The position numbers were made by a program, and so were the translations under genes. Under the pieces are notes generated by a model. The model made no database searches, had not been told where the DNA came from, and saw only the letters and a program-made list of their open reading frames with translations. 27,661 bases of DNA from DATEZO01 sp035255485 (lineage in GTDB: Bacteria; Pseudomonadota; Gammaproteobacteria; Burkholderiales; Burkholderiaceae_D): contig DATEZO010000138.1 in the NCBI GenBank assembly GCA_035255485.1, forward strand, positions 1 through 27,661. Reading direction: 5' to 3'. Below are positions 1 to 7,689 of this stretch, one piece after another. Every line of letters starts with the position of its first letter. Position 1 is the first letter of the stretch.

Positions 1-371
1 GAGATAACCGCCACCGGACAGGGACAAGATACGAAACGGTTTCGGTTTGCTGGCAGATGGCATGCAAAGCCCACTGGTTTGGCCACACTATTCATCCGGC
101 ACGATGCAGTCTTGATGTCATCGTGCCCTGTTCTCACCCTCCGGGACAGTGCTGGGGAGAAGGAACCCGGCTCCAATCCTGCTCGCCCCGGATCTGCAGC
201 CTGCTGGAGATGCAGGGCCGGCTCCATGGATTGGCAAGCAACCACTATAGGCGACGAAGGATTGCCGCGAGCGGCATGCACAACGGTATTTGGATGCGAT
301 TTGCGCTTGATCAGGCGAATCAATGCCTGATCGAAACAGACGTCAGCACCATGTTCTTCCTGGGCAAGTGC
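1..371. other. Region without a recognisable gene
   Basis: I see no convincing coding region here. The open frames present are short, or run into the antisense strand of the ATPase gene, and match nothing I recognise. The one structure I noticed is a perfect 8-bp inverted repeat, GATCAGGC (309-316) and GCCTGATC (325-332), separated by 8 bases and lying about 40 bases past the ATPase stop codon. It could form a hairpin in the ATPase transcript, but no T-run follows it on the minus strand, so it is only a weak terminator candidate. Confidence 0.4.
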
Positions 372-2954
372 TCAAGTTTTCGCAGCAATCCGATCGGTGT
401 AGCGTCTTTTCTTCAGCTTGATCTGGTCCAGCAGGCCGATCATCACCACGATGACCAGGACGCTTTGCATCAACCGGACCGGCTGCGACACGCTGAAATA
501 GAAAATGTCGCGGATCGGCGGGACCGCCAATATGACTGCCAGCAGCCCTCCCGCAGCGCCAGTCACCCACCATAGCGCCGGATTGCGCACCTTGGCTATG
601 GAAAATATCGAAAGCGTCCATGATCGGTTCAGGAAAATTATCCCGATATTGCCGGCTACCATGGCAGTAAAGGCCAGTGCCCTGGCTTCCCTGGAATCGA
701 TTCCTTGATGCAACGCAATACTATAGATGCCAAGCACGGCAAGCAGGAATATCCCGCCCTGCAATATTCCGGTAGTGACTACCTGCCGGTCAAACAGGCG
801 CATGCCGGGCGGCCTGGGGGGACGCCGCATTACATCCTTTTCTTCGGATTCCGCTTCAAACACGATGGAGCAGGCCGGATCAATAATCAATTGCAGGAAC
901 AGGATATGCACCGGCATCAGCATGATCGGCCATCCCATCATGACCGGCGCAAAAGCCATGCCGATAATCGCTACATGTGCAGCAATAACGAACACAATCG
1001 CTTTGCGGAGATTATCGAAAATGCGCCGACCCAGCCTGACCGCCGCAAGAATCGAGGAAAAATCATCATCCAGCAACACCAGCGCAGCTGATTCGCGCGC
1101 GACATCGGAGCCGCGCCCACCCATGGCAATCCCGATATGTGCGGCCTTCAATGCAGGGGCGTCGTTCACGCCGTCGCCGGTCATTGCCACGATATCGCCG
1201 CCGCTTTTCAGCGTATTGACCAGGCGAAGCTTCTGTTCGGGAGTGACCCGGCAATATACATTTACCCGCCTGATGCGCTGCGCCAGCTCCGCATCGTCCA
1301 TCACGCCCAATTCGATCCCTGTCATGGCGCCGCCGGCACATTCCAGCCCGCTTTGCCGCGCAATGTTCAATGCCGTCGCGGGATAGTCTCCGGTAATCAT
1401 GATGACGCGCAAGCCGCCTGCGTAGGCTTCCCGGATTGCCGCTGGCACGGCGGGCCTGAGCGGATCAAGCAATCCGACCAGGCCGATGAAATGGAATTCG
1501 AAGTCATGCTGGATGTCAGGCAGCGCCTGGCGGCGGAAAGCCGCCCTGGCCACGCCCAGTACCCGCAATCCTTGCTCCGCCAACGCATTGACTTGCAGCG
1601 TCAGTGCGGATAACTGCGCCGGCGCCAGATGGCACAGGTCGGCAATCGCCTCGGGTGCGCCCTTGGCTGCGATAATGTATCGTTCATCGTCCGGCGAGCG
1701 CCAGACACGCGACATGGCGAGCAAATCCCGGGATAACGGGTATTCATCCACCAGTTCCCAGCCGTCATGGATGTGTTCCGTGGATGCCAGCGAGCCGCGA
1801 CCCGCTTCCAGGATCGCCAGTTCCATCGGATCGAACGGATCGCGATGACTGGCGAGCATGCCGTATTCGAGCACTTCATGAAAATCCTCGGGCAATTCCT
1901 TGATCCGGCCGCGGTGCGCTTCATTGAAGCCGAACGATTTTCCGTTGGAGAACAATTGTGCGACTGTCATCCTGTTCTGGGTCAAGGTACCCGTCTTGTC
2001 CGTGCACAATATCGTGGTGGCACCCAGCATCTCAACGGCGGGAATGCGGCGTGTCAAGACCTGGTTATGGGCGATGCGCCGTGCGCCGAGTCCGAGAAAC
2101 AGGGTCAGGATCACCGGCAATTCTTCGGGCAGCAACGCCATCGCAAAAGTCAGGCCAACCAGAAAGCTGTTCAACCAGTCGTGGCGTGTCAGGCCGTACC
2201 AGAACGTCAGCACCAGCGCAAATGCGAAGCTGAATGATGCAATCAGCTTGACTGTGCCGGCTGTTTCCTGCTGTATGCGGGTCGGTTCCTGCTGCGTCGT
2301 CGAAAGCGCTTTGCCTATCCTGCCAATTGCCGTATCGATGCCGGTCCGCATCACTCTGGCGACGCCTTTTCCCTGCGTCACCATCGAACCGGAAAAAACG
2401 AACGGCAAGTCGTCGCCACCGGGACGATTGATATGCTCCGGCGTGTCCGCTTCGGCGGCCAGCTTGCGTACCGGCACCGATTCGCCGGTCAGTAGCGACT
2501 CATCCACCGTCATGCTGGTACCCGACAGCAGAATCGCATCCGCCGGCACCCGATCCCCTTCCGCCAGCACGACAATATCGCCGCGCACCACTTCGCGGCC
2601 GGCGATGCGCTTCTGTTTGCCATCGCGGATCACCAGTGCGCGCGGGCTGGACAGGTCGCGCAACGCTTCCAGCGCCCGTTCGCTTTTGTGTTCCTGCACT
2701 AGCGTGATCCCGATCACGACCAGCACGAATCCCAGCAGCATCAATGCTTCCTGCCGGTTTCCCAAGAGCAGATAAATAGCGCCGCACGCAATCAGAAGAA
2801 TGAACATCGGCTCGCGCATGACGTTGAGCGCAATGGCAAATACACTGCGCGGCTGCGCCGATGGCAGTTCGTTATAGCCTTCACTGGCCAGACGTTGCGC
2901 CGCAATTTGCTCGGTGAGTCCGGAATCGGGATCGGAAGGTGACAGGTCCGTCAT
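372..2954 (-). CDS. P2-type cation-transporting P-type ATPase
   Basis: This 860-residue inner-membrane pump hydrolyses ATP through an aspartyl-phosphate intermediate to move a cation. The actuator loop has TGES (156-159), the phosphorylation motif is DKTGTLT (Asp319), the nucleotide domain has KGAPE (431-435), and the hinge is TGDGVNDAP (592-600). No N-terminal heavy-metal-binding domain is seen, so it groups with the P2 (Ca2+/Mg2+-like) ATPases. The usual PEGL of transmembrane helix 4 is PEEL (276-279). The membrane motif IIDPACSIVFE lies in the C-terminal helices. The exact ion cannot be read from the sequence. I chose the ATG at 2954 (MTDLSPSDP). The frame stays open for 40 more codons to 3074, but that would overlap bcsG by 32 bp and adds no conserved sequence. 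It lies 88 bp downstream of bcsG on the same strand, with a poor ribosome site. There is no functional reason to link it to cellulose synthesis. Confidence 0.9.
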   Translation of the reverse strand: MTDLSPSDPDSGLTEQIAAQRLASEGYNELPSAQPRSVFAIALNVMREPMFILLIACGAIYLLLGNRQEALMLLGFVLVVIGITLVQEHKSERALEALRDLSSPRALVIRDGKQKRIAGREVVRGDIVVLAEGDRVPADAILLSGTSMTVDESLLTGESVPVRKLAAEADTPEHINRPGGDDLPFVFSGSMVTQGKGVARVMRTGIDTAIGRIGKALSTTQQEPTRIQQETAGTVKLIASFSFAFALVLTFWYGLTRHDWLNSFLVGLTFAMALLPEELPVILTLFLGLGARRIAHNQVLTRRIPAVEMLGATTILCTDKTGTLTQNRMTVAQLFSNGKSFGFNEAHRGRIKELPEDFHEVLEYGMLASHRDPFDPMELAILEAGRGSLASTEHIHDGWELVDEYPLSRDLLAMSRVWRSPDDERYIIAAKGAPEAIADLCHLAPAQLSALTLQVNALAEQGLRVLGVARAAFRRQALPDIQHDFEFHFIGLVGLLDPLRPAVPAAIREAYAGGLRVIMITGDYPATALNIARQSGLECAGGAMTGIELGVMDDAELAQRIRRVNVYCRVTPEQKLRLVNTLKSGGDIVAMTGDGVNDAPALKAAHIGIAMGGRGSDVARESAALVLLDDDFSSILAAVRLGRRIFDNLRKAIVFVIAAHVAIIGMAFAPVMMGWPIMLMPVHILFLQLIIDPACSIVFEAESEEKDVMRRPPRPPGMRLFDRQVVTTGILQGGIFLLAVLGIYSIALHQGIDSREARALAFTAMVAGNIGIIFLNRSWTLSIFSIAKVRNPALWWVTGAAGGLLAVILAVPPIRDIFYFSVSQPVRLMQSVLVIVVMIGLLDQIKLKKRRYTDRIAAKT

Positions 2955-3042
2955 CGTGCTGCCGCAGGGTTGCAAAGGTCTTATCTTACCCCGTCGAATA
3001 CTCCAGCAATGAAACCGCCGCACATACAGGTCGAATGCACCT

Positions 3043-4686
3043 TTAATTGCCTGCGGATCGGCTCGCAGCCGCATATTCCTGCCACGACGATTGGCCTTGA
3101 CGGAACATGTATTTGCCGTTCGCGCGCATCATCACCGTATCCTCGTTCTCGGACACAAGTTCAGTTGCCGGCAGATCGGCCACGTAGTCAGCCGTATTCA
3201 AGCCAGCTGGCCCATAGGGCGGTTTCTTGACCAGACGAGCCACCAGCTGCGACAGGCCGAGATAGCTGGTCGCCGTGCCGATCTGCGCGCCGGGCCCGGT
3301 GCGCGTTACATCCTGGCCGATGATCCTCACGCCGACCGGTACGAGGGTGATCGCCGGAGTGGGAAGTTCGCGCAGGCCGGCGATCTGGAACTTGTCGCCG
3401 CGCACGGCTGCGCCATGTTCGGGCACGACGATCACGATGGCGCGGCGACCGCTCGCTTGCATGCGATCCATGAATCCGGTCAAATCGTTGAGCAGCTTTT
3501 CCACACGCGGCCGATAACTGTCCCTGCTCGACAGATGCGCGTTCGCTCCCGCCATGATCCGATTGCCATCGTGCAGACTGATGCTGTTGTAATACAGCGC
3601 GACATGCGGCGTGGGCGAATTACGACGCGTCTCCAGCCAGCGCGACAGCACGCCGAAGTCGTCATATATCGGCGTATTGTCGAACGCGCGCAGCGGAGCG
3701 GCAATGCCGGTAAACGGCTGCAGCGGCGCATTGACGCCCTGCCGGCGCAGCAGCGTCAGGAAGTCATCGAAATGGCCGTCATGATTCAGCGCGAAATTGG
3801 TTTCAAAGCCGGCCTGCTTCAGCGCCGGCATCAGATAGCACTGATCCGGTGCCGGATCATAGAGTCCGCGATGCGGTGTCTGGCCGCAGGTGGCGCGGTT
3901 GAGGCGGATTGCCGCCGGGCCGCTATAGGAAGCCGCCGAATTGAAGTGGCTGAACAGGAAATCCATGTTTTTCCACAGCGGATGCCGGTCCAGCCCGGTC
4001 GCTTGCAGGTCATCCCATGACAGCGAGCAGATATGGAGAAACACGACATCGAACGGCGCGGCGTTGTCGACATGGTCGAACGTGACCGCGCGCTGCTGCT
4101 CGTGCTCATAAAAGGCGCGTAACGCCTGGTCCGGATCGGCCGGTACGGCAGATGCCGCTTCATTGCGTGCGCCCGGTGACGACACTGCGGAAGCCGCCAC
4201 GGTGCCGCGCCCGACCGTGCCGGCGACGGTGACGCCGACCAATACGGCAAACACCAGCACACCGACGCGCACGATGCGCATGGCGATGACGCAGGCTGCC
4301 CATCCGAGCGCCAGCATGCCAATCACATTCCAGTCGATGAAGCGGCCGGCCAGTTCGAGCAGGTAGGCCGGACTGAAGCCGCTCACCAGGCCGGCTTGCG
4401 ACAGCAGGCGATTCGCAGGCGGCAGCCAGCTATCATAATAGGCCAGCGCGATGGCCGCCGGAATGGCTATCGCGGTACGCCAGGCGCGGCCGGCGCGCAC
4501 GGCAATGGGCGCGGCAAGGAAAGCGGCGAACGCAAGGTTCTCGAATCCATGGAATCCAATCAACTCGCGCCAGAACAGGATGAGCTTGATCAGGAAATAC
4601 AGGTTCCAGTACCCGAGAGTCAAAACGGCGCGTGCCGGTACAGCGCGCGTTTCGCCGGCCAGCGCCGCTGTATCTTCCCTATTCAT
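3043..4686 (-). CDS. bcsG: Cellulose phosphoethanolamine transferase BcsG
   Basis: BcsG is an inner-membrane enzyme whose periplasmic alkaline-phosphatase-fold domain transfers phosphoethanolamine from phospholipid to nascent cellulose. The 547-residue protein has several N-terminal membrane helices (about 20-160), then the catalytic domain. The zinc and nucleophile positions known in E. coli BcsG are all present with matching spacing: Cys220 in HICSLSW, nucleophile Ser255 in SYSGPA, His372 in SLHDGN, and Glu423-His424 in VVPEHGAA. RATCGQTPH (265-273) and DKFQIAGLRELP (431-442) are further family blocks. Its ATG overlaps the bcsF stop in an ATGA, so it is the last gene of the bcsEFG arm. With its active site intact it is predicted to be functional, which implies that the product is pEtN-cellulose. 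The family assignment is secure; activity is inferred. Confidence 0.96.
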   Translation of the reverse strand: MNREDTAALAGETRAVPARAVLTLGYWNLYFLIKLILFWRELIGFHGFENLAFAAFLAAPIAVRAGRAWRTAIAIPAAIALAYYDSWLPPANRLLSQAGLVSGFSPAYLLELAGRFIDWNVIGMLALGWAACVIAMRIVRVGVLVFAVLVGVTVAGTVGRGTVAASAVSSPGARNEAASAVPADPDQALRAFYEHEQQRAVTFDHVDNAAPFDVVFLHICSLSWDDLQATGLDRHPLWKNMDFLFSHFNSAASYSGPAAIRLNRATCGQTPHRGLYDPAPDQCYLMPALKQAGFETNFALNHDGHFDDFLTLLRRQGVNAPLQPFTGIAAPLRAFDNTPIYDDFGVLSRWLETRRNSPTPHVALYYNSISLHDGNRIMAGANAHLSSRDSYRPRVEKLLNDLTGFMDRMQASGRRAIVIVVPEHGAAVRGDKFQIAGLRELPTPAITLVPVGVRIIGQDVTRTGPGAQIGTATSYLGLSQLVARLVKKPPYGPAGLNTADYVADLPATELVSENEDTVMMRANGKYMFRQGQSSWQEYAAASRSAGN

Positions 4687-4850
4687 GAATCATCCGGGGA
4701 ACGGTCGGCCTCCGGTATCCAGGCATGCAGCATCTGCGGCGTGTAGCGGCGCTGCCGCCATTGAACACGCCAGCGCGCCAGTGCCGGATGCAGATGGTAA
4801 CCAATGGCAATGCCGATGGCCAGAAGCAGAAAGGCGATGGTAAATGTCAT
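4683..4850 (-). CDS. bcsF: Small membrane protein BcsF
   Basis: This is a 55-residue protein with one N-terminal transmembrane helix (about residues 3-19, hydrophobic run TIAFLLLAIGIAIG) followed by an Arg/Trp-rich cytoplasmic stretch (ARWRVQWRQRRY). In E. coli, BcsF links the cytosolic c-di-GMP sensor BcsE to the membrane enzyme BcsG. The assignment rests on position, size, topology and the basic juxtamembrane segment, because such a short family carries little sequence signal. The ATG at 4850 overlaps the bcsE stop (ATGA, 4847-4850) and the TGA at 4683-4685 overlaps the bcsG start (ATGA, 4683-4686). Both junctions are 4-bp overlaps, which strongly support a real, coupled gene despite its small size. 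The C-terminal tail is acidic (EADRSPDDS). Confidence 0.87.
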   Translation of the reverse strand: MTFTIAFLLLAIGIAIGYHLHPALARWRVQWRQRRYTPQMLHAWIPEADRSPDDS

Positions 4851-6490
4851 GATTTTCCCGACGAGACATCTACAAGCACAGGAAAACGCTTGACGGCCAG
4901 GGCGCGGCGAACGGCAGGCGCGGGCGCCATGAAACGTTCGATAGCCGGGTCAGCGCATTCAGTCGCCGGCCTGGCATCCGCCGTGCCATGGACTGCGCGC
5001 GGCATTCCGGCCAGCGCAGCCGACAGATCCGGCATCGGATGTTTCCGCTGTCGGGAGACAAGGACGGCGATCAGGTCGCGAATGGCATGCAAGGCAAAAA
5101 ACCTTTCCTCGCCGGCAAACAGCGTGCCCAAAGGCAGGCCGAAAAGGCGTTCGAGCGTGCCGTCCACGTCCGTCTCGCGGCAGCCCGGCAGGAACAGGTA
5201 AATATGCCGCTCATCGGCTGTGCATACGTCTCCGGCACGCCGCACATCGCAGTGGCGCAGCACATCGAGCGGAGCGAGACTCGATGCCACCACCATGCGC
5301 AACAGTACGCAATGCACCTGCAGCAGGCGCATTTTTTCAAGCTGCCGCTCGACCACGGCGACGAACCGGTCCGGTGGCAGATAGCCTTCGGCGTCGACAG
5401 CCAGCAGGCTTTGCGTCACCGTATCGAATGCAACCGGCAGCGAATGCGGGAAAATTTGTCCCTGCACCATGGCCACCAGGCTCAGGAAGCGCACATAAGG
5501 CACTTGCGCAGGCACCACAAGATTGGCGCCCATGTGGATCAGTTGCATTTCCTGGCTGTAGCGAAGCCGTCCGCCAACTTCACGCACAAGGATCTTGAGG
5601 CGTGCGCCACAGCGCCGGCGCAGATCGAACACATGGTGCACAAGCGTCGCATAATCGGTCTGTGCCGTACAACCCAGGATAACCGTCGCCGCCGTCGGAG
5701 CGGTATCGTCCGACCACCATTGCCCTTCCCGTTCGAGAAGCCGCCATTCTGCCGGAAGTTTTTCCAGGCGCCCCAAAGCAGCGGCTTGCATGAAAACCAG
5801 ACGTTCATCGATGGCAAGCGCATCCGCCGCTTTCAGCGTGGAAGACTGGTTATCACTGTGTGCCGTCGCCCTGATACTGGTTACCGCCAGTCCGGCCGCG
5901 CCGAACCAGTGCGCTATGTTCGCGCATGCGCCGCCTGGCCCGGACTTCAGCCATGCCAAACCGGCCAGCAGTGGCGACAGCGGCAACAGCGAGGCCATCA
6001 GCCCGTCCGCCTGCGCGCCTTCGGCGCGAAAAAAGAATGTGATGGCAGTTGCATGCGCCTCTGCCCATTGCCTCCATGTCCGCAGTGCCTCCGCATCCAG
6101 CCGTGAAAAGAAGCGTTCGGCTCCCTGGATGAAGAGCAGCGGCCGCCGGTCGGCGCACCAGTGGGCGAGATCTGCCTGCAACCGGGCGATGGACACAGAC
6201 GTGTCGCTCGATGCCATGTCGGCGACAACAATATGCAACTGCCCGGCAGCGACCGCACGCCGCACGTCGCCGGCAAGGCCGCAGCGGCGCAGATTGCGGG
6301 ACGGCTCGCTTGCGGTAACGACCGTGATTCCCATGTCCGGCGAAGATGCGGCAAGCGCAGCCTTCCATAAGAGCCGGTCCAATAATGCGTCCTCCTCGGA
6401 CAGGATGGCGTAGAGGTTCCGCGCTTGCAATGTCAGAGAAGGGACGGGAACAGGTCCGGAAAGTTCTTCAAGCGATAGACAATGCAACAT
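4847..6490 (-). CDS. bcsE: c-di-GMP-binding cellulose regulator BcsE
   Basis: BcsE is a cytosolic protein that binds cyclic di-GMP through its C-terminal GIL domain and is needed for full cellulose output in enterobacteria. This copy is 547 residues, close to the E. coli length (about 520). The GIL-type region spans about 290-450. It includes the block REVGGRLRYSQEMQLIHMGA (303-322) and a RAGD motif (418-421) that matches the RxGD c-di-GMP site of the family. The N-terminal part (about 1-220) resembles the degenerate receiver/NTPase-like half. It is the first gene of the minus arm; its ATG at 6490 is preceded by an AT-rich leader without a clear Shine-Dalgarno sequence. The stop overlaps the bcsF start by 4 bp. 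A palindrome lies just upstream (see 6492-6513). The family call is confident and c-di-GMP binding is inferred from the motif. Confidence 0.93.
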   Translation of the reverse strand: MLHCLSLEELSGPVPVPSLTLQARNLYAILSEEDALLDRLLWKAALAASSPDMGITVVTASEPSRNLRRCGLAGDVRRAVAAGQLHIVVADMASSDTSVSIARLQADLAHWCADRRPLLFIQGAERFFSRLDAEALRTWRQWAEAHATAITFFFRAEGAQADGLMASLLPLSPLLAGLAWLKSGPGGACANIAHWFGAAGLAVTSIRATAHSDNQSSTLKAADALAIDERLVFMQAAALGRLEKLPAEWRLLEREGQWWSDDTAPTAATVILGCTAQTDYATLVHHVFDLRRRCGARLKILVREVGGRLRYSQEMQLIHMGANLVVPAQVPYVRFLSLVAMVQGQIFPHSLPVAFDTVTQSLLAVDAEGYLPPDRFVAVVERQLEKMRLLQVHCVLLRMVVASSLAPLDVLRHCDVRRAGDVCTADERHIYLFLPGCRETDVDGTLERLFGLPLGTLFAGEERFFALHAIRDLIAVLVSRQRKHPMPDLSAALAGMPRAVHGTADARPATECADPAIERFMAPAPAVRRALAVKRFPVLVDVSSGKS

Positions 6491-6491
6491 A

Positions 6492-6513
6492 AAAACGTTT
6501 TATAAAAGACGTT
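6492..6513. promoter_or_regulatory. Palindrome just upstream of bcsE
   Basis: Two overlapping palindromes lie 1-23 bases upstream of the bcsE start. AAAACGTTTT (6492-6501) and TTTTATAAAA (6498-6507) are both perfect, and the second is flanked by AACG (6494-6497) and CGTT (6510-6513), giving a near-symmetric 20-bp element. Read on the minus strand, TATAAA (6504 to 6499) also resembles a -10 box, which would give a transcript starting almost at the bcsE ATG. It could be an operator, a promoter or both. No regulator is identified. Confidence 0.35.
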
Positions 6514-6640
6514 CTGCCCAGGAAAAAAGGAATTCTTGACATCAGGAATATATCTTTCAGGCTGAATTTCTTTTTATTTAAAAATCCGAAAAAATTTCTC
6601 CATGGGAACGATACAAAACATTTAACTTTTTTTAACATTT

Positions 6641-6668
6641 TTTGCGATGCGGAATCTTTTCCTATATT
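6641..6668 (+). promoter_or_regulatory. Candidate sigma70 promoter for the bcsR operon
   Basis: TTTGCG (6641-6646) and TATATT (6663-6668) are separated by 16 bases, giving a plausible but imperfect -35/-10 pair on the plus strand. The predicted start near 6675 would leave a 5' leader of about 45 bases before the bcsR ATG. It is the best-placed pair I find in the AT-rich spacer, but such regions produce many chance matches. Confidence 0.35.
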
Positions 6669-6719
6669 CTCTTTTGCATGGATTTGATTCCCCTCAATAC
6701 ATAATCAAGAAACGGTATT

Positions 6720-6920
6720 ATGGCACGGCAATTCTCCCGGCAAGAAGCCTTTCCAGAAGACGATGCGACCCGCCTGGTATCCCATCTCGGCCGCTTTGTC
6801 CGCGGTTTTCGGTATCGGGAAATCGTGCAGGAAGACGCCGCCTCGCAAGCGGCGTGCCGTTGGCCTCTTCTGATGGAAATAGTCGGTATCGAAGATACCG
6901 ACCCCCAACCTGAAAAGTAA
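6720..6920 (+). CDS. bcsR: Cellulose biosynthesis protein BcsR (BcsR/BcsP-like)
   Basis: This 66-residue cytosolic protein is the first gene of the plus arm. Its C-terminal third contains CRWPLLMEI (46-54), which corresponds to the RWPLLAEF block that defines BcsR (YhjR) of E. coli. The N-terminal part, with a predicted helix (DDATRLVSHLGRFVR), is also BcsR-like. In E. coli, BcsR partners with BcsQ in an essential regulatory complex that assembles with BcsA and BcsE. The stop codon lies 4 bp before the bcsQ start, as expected for a translated pair. Betaproteobacterial relatives of this size are sometimes named BcsP; the sequence alone does not decide the name. The ribosome-binding site is weak (AAGAAACGG region). 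Confidence 0.83.
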   Translation: MARQFSRQEAFPEDDATRLVSHLGRFVRGFRYREIVQEDAASQAACRWPLLMEIVGIEDTDPQPEK

Positions 6921-6924
6921 GCTC

Positions 6925-7689
6925 GTGAGAACCGTTGCCATTCTCGGCGCGGTCGGCGGAGCGGGGGCAACCTCTGTTGCCGCGCATCTTGCCGCCGCAT
7001 TATTCCGTCAAGGGCACGATGTCCTGGCGCTGGACTGCTGTCCGGACAACCGCTTGCGCCTGTATTTCGGCATGTCGCTGTATGACGAAACGGGATGGGC
7101 TACCGAATATCTGCAAGGTAATAACTGGTTCGGCGCCGGCTATGTGGATGCCGACGGCCATGAATTTGTGCCGTTTGGCCAACTTGCGGATGGGAACGCC
7201 TTCGATCAGATCTGCGCCCGGTTGCGGGCCCAGCCGCAATGGCTTGCCGCACAGATCGAGGCCTTGCACAAGACGCCCGATGCCATCGCGGTCTGCGATT
7301 GCCCTCGTGTGCCGGACGCGCTACGGGATCAGGCCATTGCGGCTGCAGATCTGATCCTGCTCGTCGCCTCGCCCGACAGTGTGTCCTATAGCGTGGTGGC
7401 CGATCTGCTGCAGCGCGCCGCCGGAGACGGCCTGCCCGAATTATGGGTAGTTCTCAACGGCTTTGACGCGAGCCGACGGCTCGACCGGGACATCGCCCTG
7501 CTGTTGCGCAGCCGGCACGGACAGCGCTTCGCCCCGGTTGTCATTCACCGCGATGAGTCGGTGCGCGAAGCGCTCGCCTGCAAGCAAACCGTCTTCCGCT
7601 TTGCGCCGTCTTGCCAGGCTGCCCATGACTATTCCGCTCTGGGAACCTGGACACTTTCCAGGCTCGGCTCTCCGGTTGCGCTGCCGTGA
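6925..7689 (+). CDS. bcsQ: Cellulose synthase-associated ATPase-like protein BcsQ
   Basis: BcsQ is a MinD/ParA-superfamily (SIMIBI) protein that works with BcsR at the cell pole and in the Bcs secretion complex. The 254-residue product starts at GTG 6925 with the P-loop region GAVGGAGATS (8-17), followed by the family block LDCCPDNRLRL, FVPFGQL, and a late IHRDESVREALACKQ segment that closely matches E. coli BcsQ. The P-loop lacks a lysine and also lacks the Arg found at the equivalent place in E. coli (VRGGVGTT), so nucleotide handling may differ. The start codon follows the bcsR TAA after 4 bases; the TGA stop overlaps the bcsA GTG (GTGA). Confidence 0.93.
   Translation: MRTVAILGAVGGAGATSVAAHLAAALFRQGHDVLALDCCPDNRLRLYFGMSLYDETGWATEYLQGNNWFGAGYVDADGHEFVPFGQLADGNAFDQICARLRAQPQWLAAQIEALHKTPDAIAVCDCPRVPDALRDQAIAAADLILLVASPDSVSYSVVADLLQRAAGDGLPELWVVLNGFDASRRLDRDIALLLRSRHGQRFAPVVIHRDESVREALACKQTVFRFAPSCQAAHDYSALGTWTLSRLGSPVALP

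Larger units (their letters stand above)
6491..6719. other. AT-rich divergent intergenic region between the two bcs arms
   Basis: This 229-bp spacer separates the divergently transcribed bcsE and bcsR and must hold the promoters of both arms. It is strikingly AT-rich: 6541-6600 contains 15 G/C of 60 by hand count, against 60-73% in sampled coding lines elsewhere in the window. It contains several T-runs with repeated TTAAC/AACATTT units around 6620-6643, the palindrome at 6492-6513 and a sigma70-like pair at 6641-6668. AT-rich regions like this are typical targets of nucleoid proteins such as H-NS/MvaT types, but that is inference. I see no small RNA or riboswitch that I can support. Confidence 0.6.

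Noticed and set aside
309..332. Inverted repeat as terminator of the ATPase gene
   Set aside because: The stem is only 8 bp with an 8-base loop and no T-run on the minus strand. It is mentioned in the region entry but not called as a terminator.
57..575. 172-codon open frame at the left end, plus strand
   Set aside because: About half is antisense to the ATPase C terminus, composition is Cys/His/Arg-rich, and there is no recognisable domain or ribosome site.
2955..3074. 40-codon N-terminal extension of the P-type ATPase
   Set aside because: It would overlap bcsG and adds no conserved sequence; ATG 2954 begins the normal N-terminal cytosolic segment.
6536..6541. Perfect TTGACA as a -35 box on the plus strand
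   Set aside because: No acceptable -10 hexamer lies 15-19 bases downstream, so it is probably chance in AT-rich DNA.
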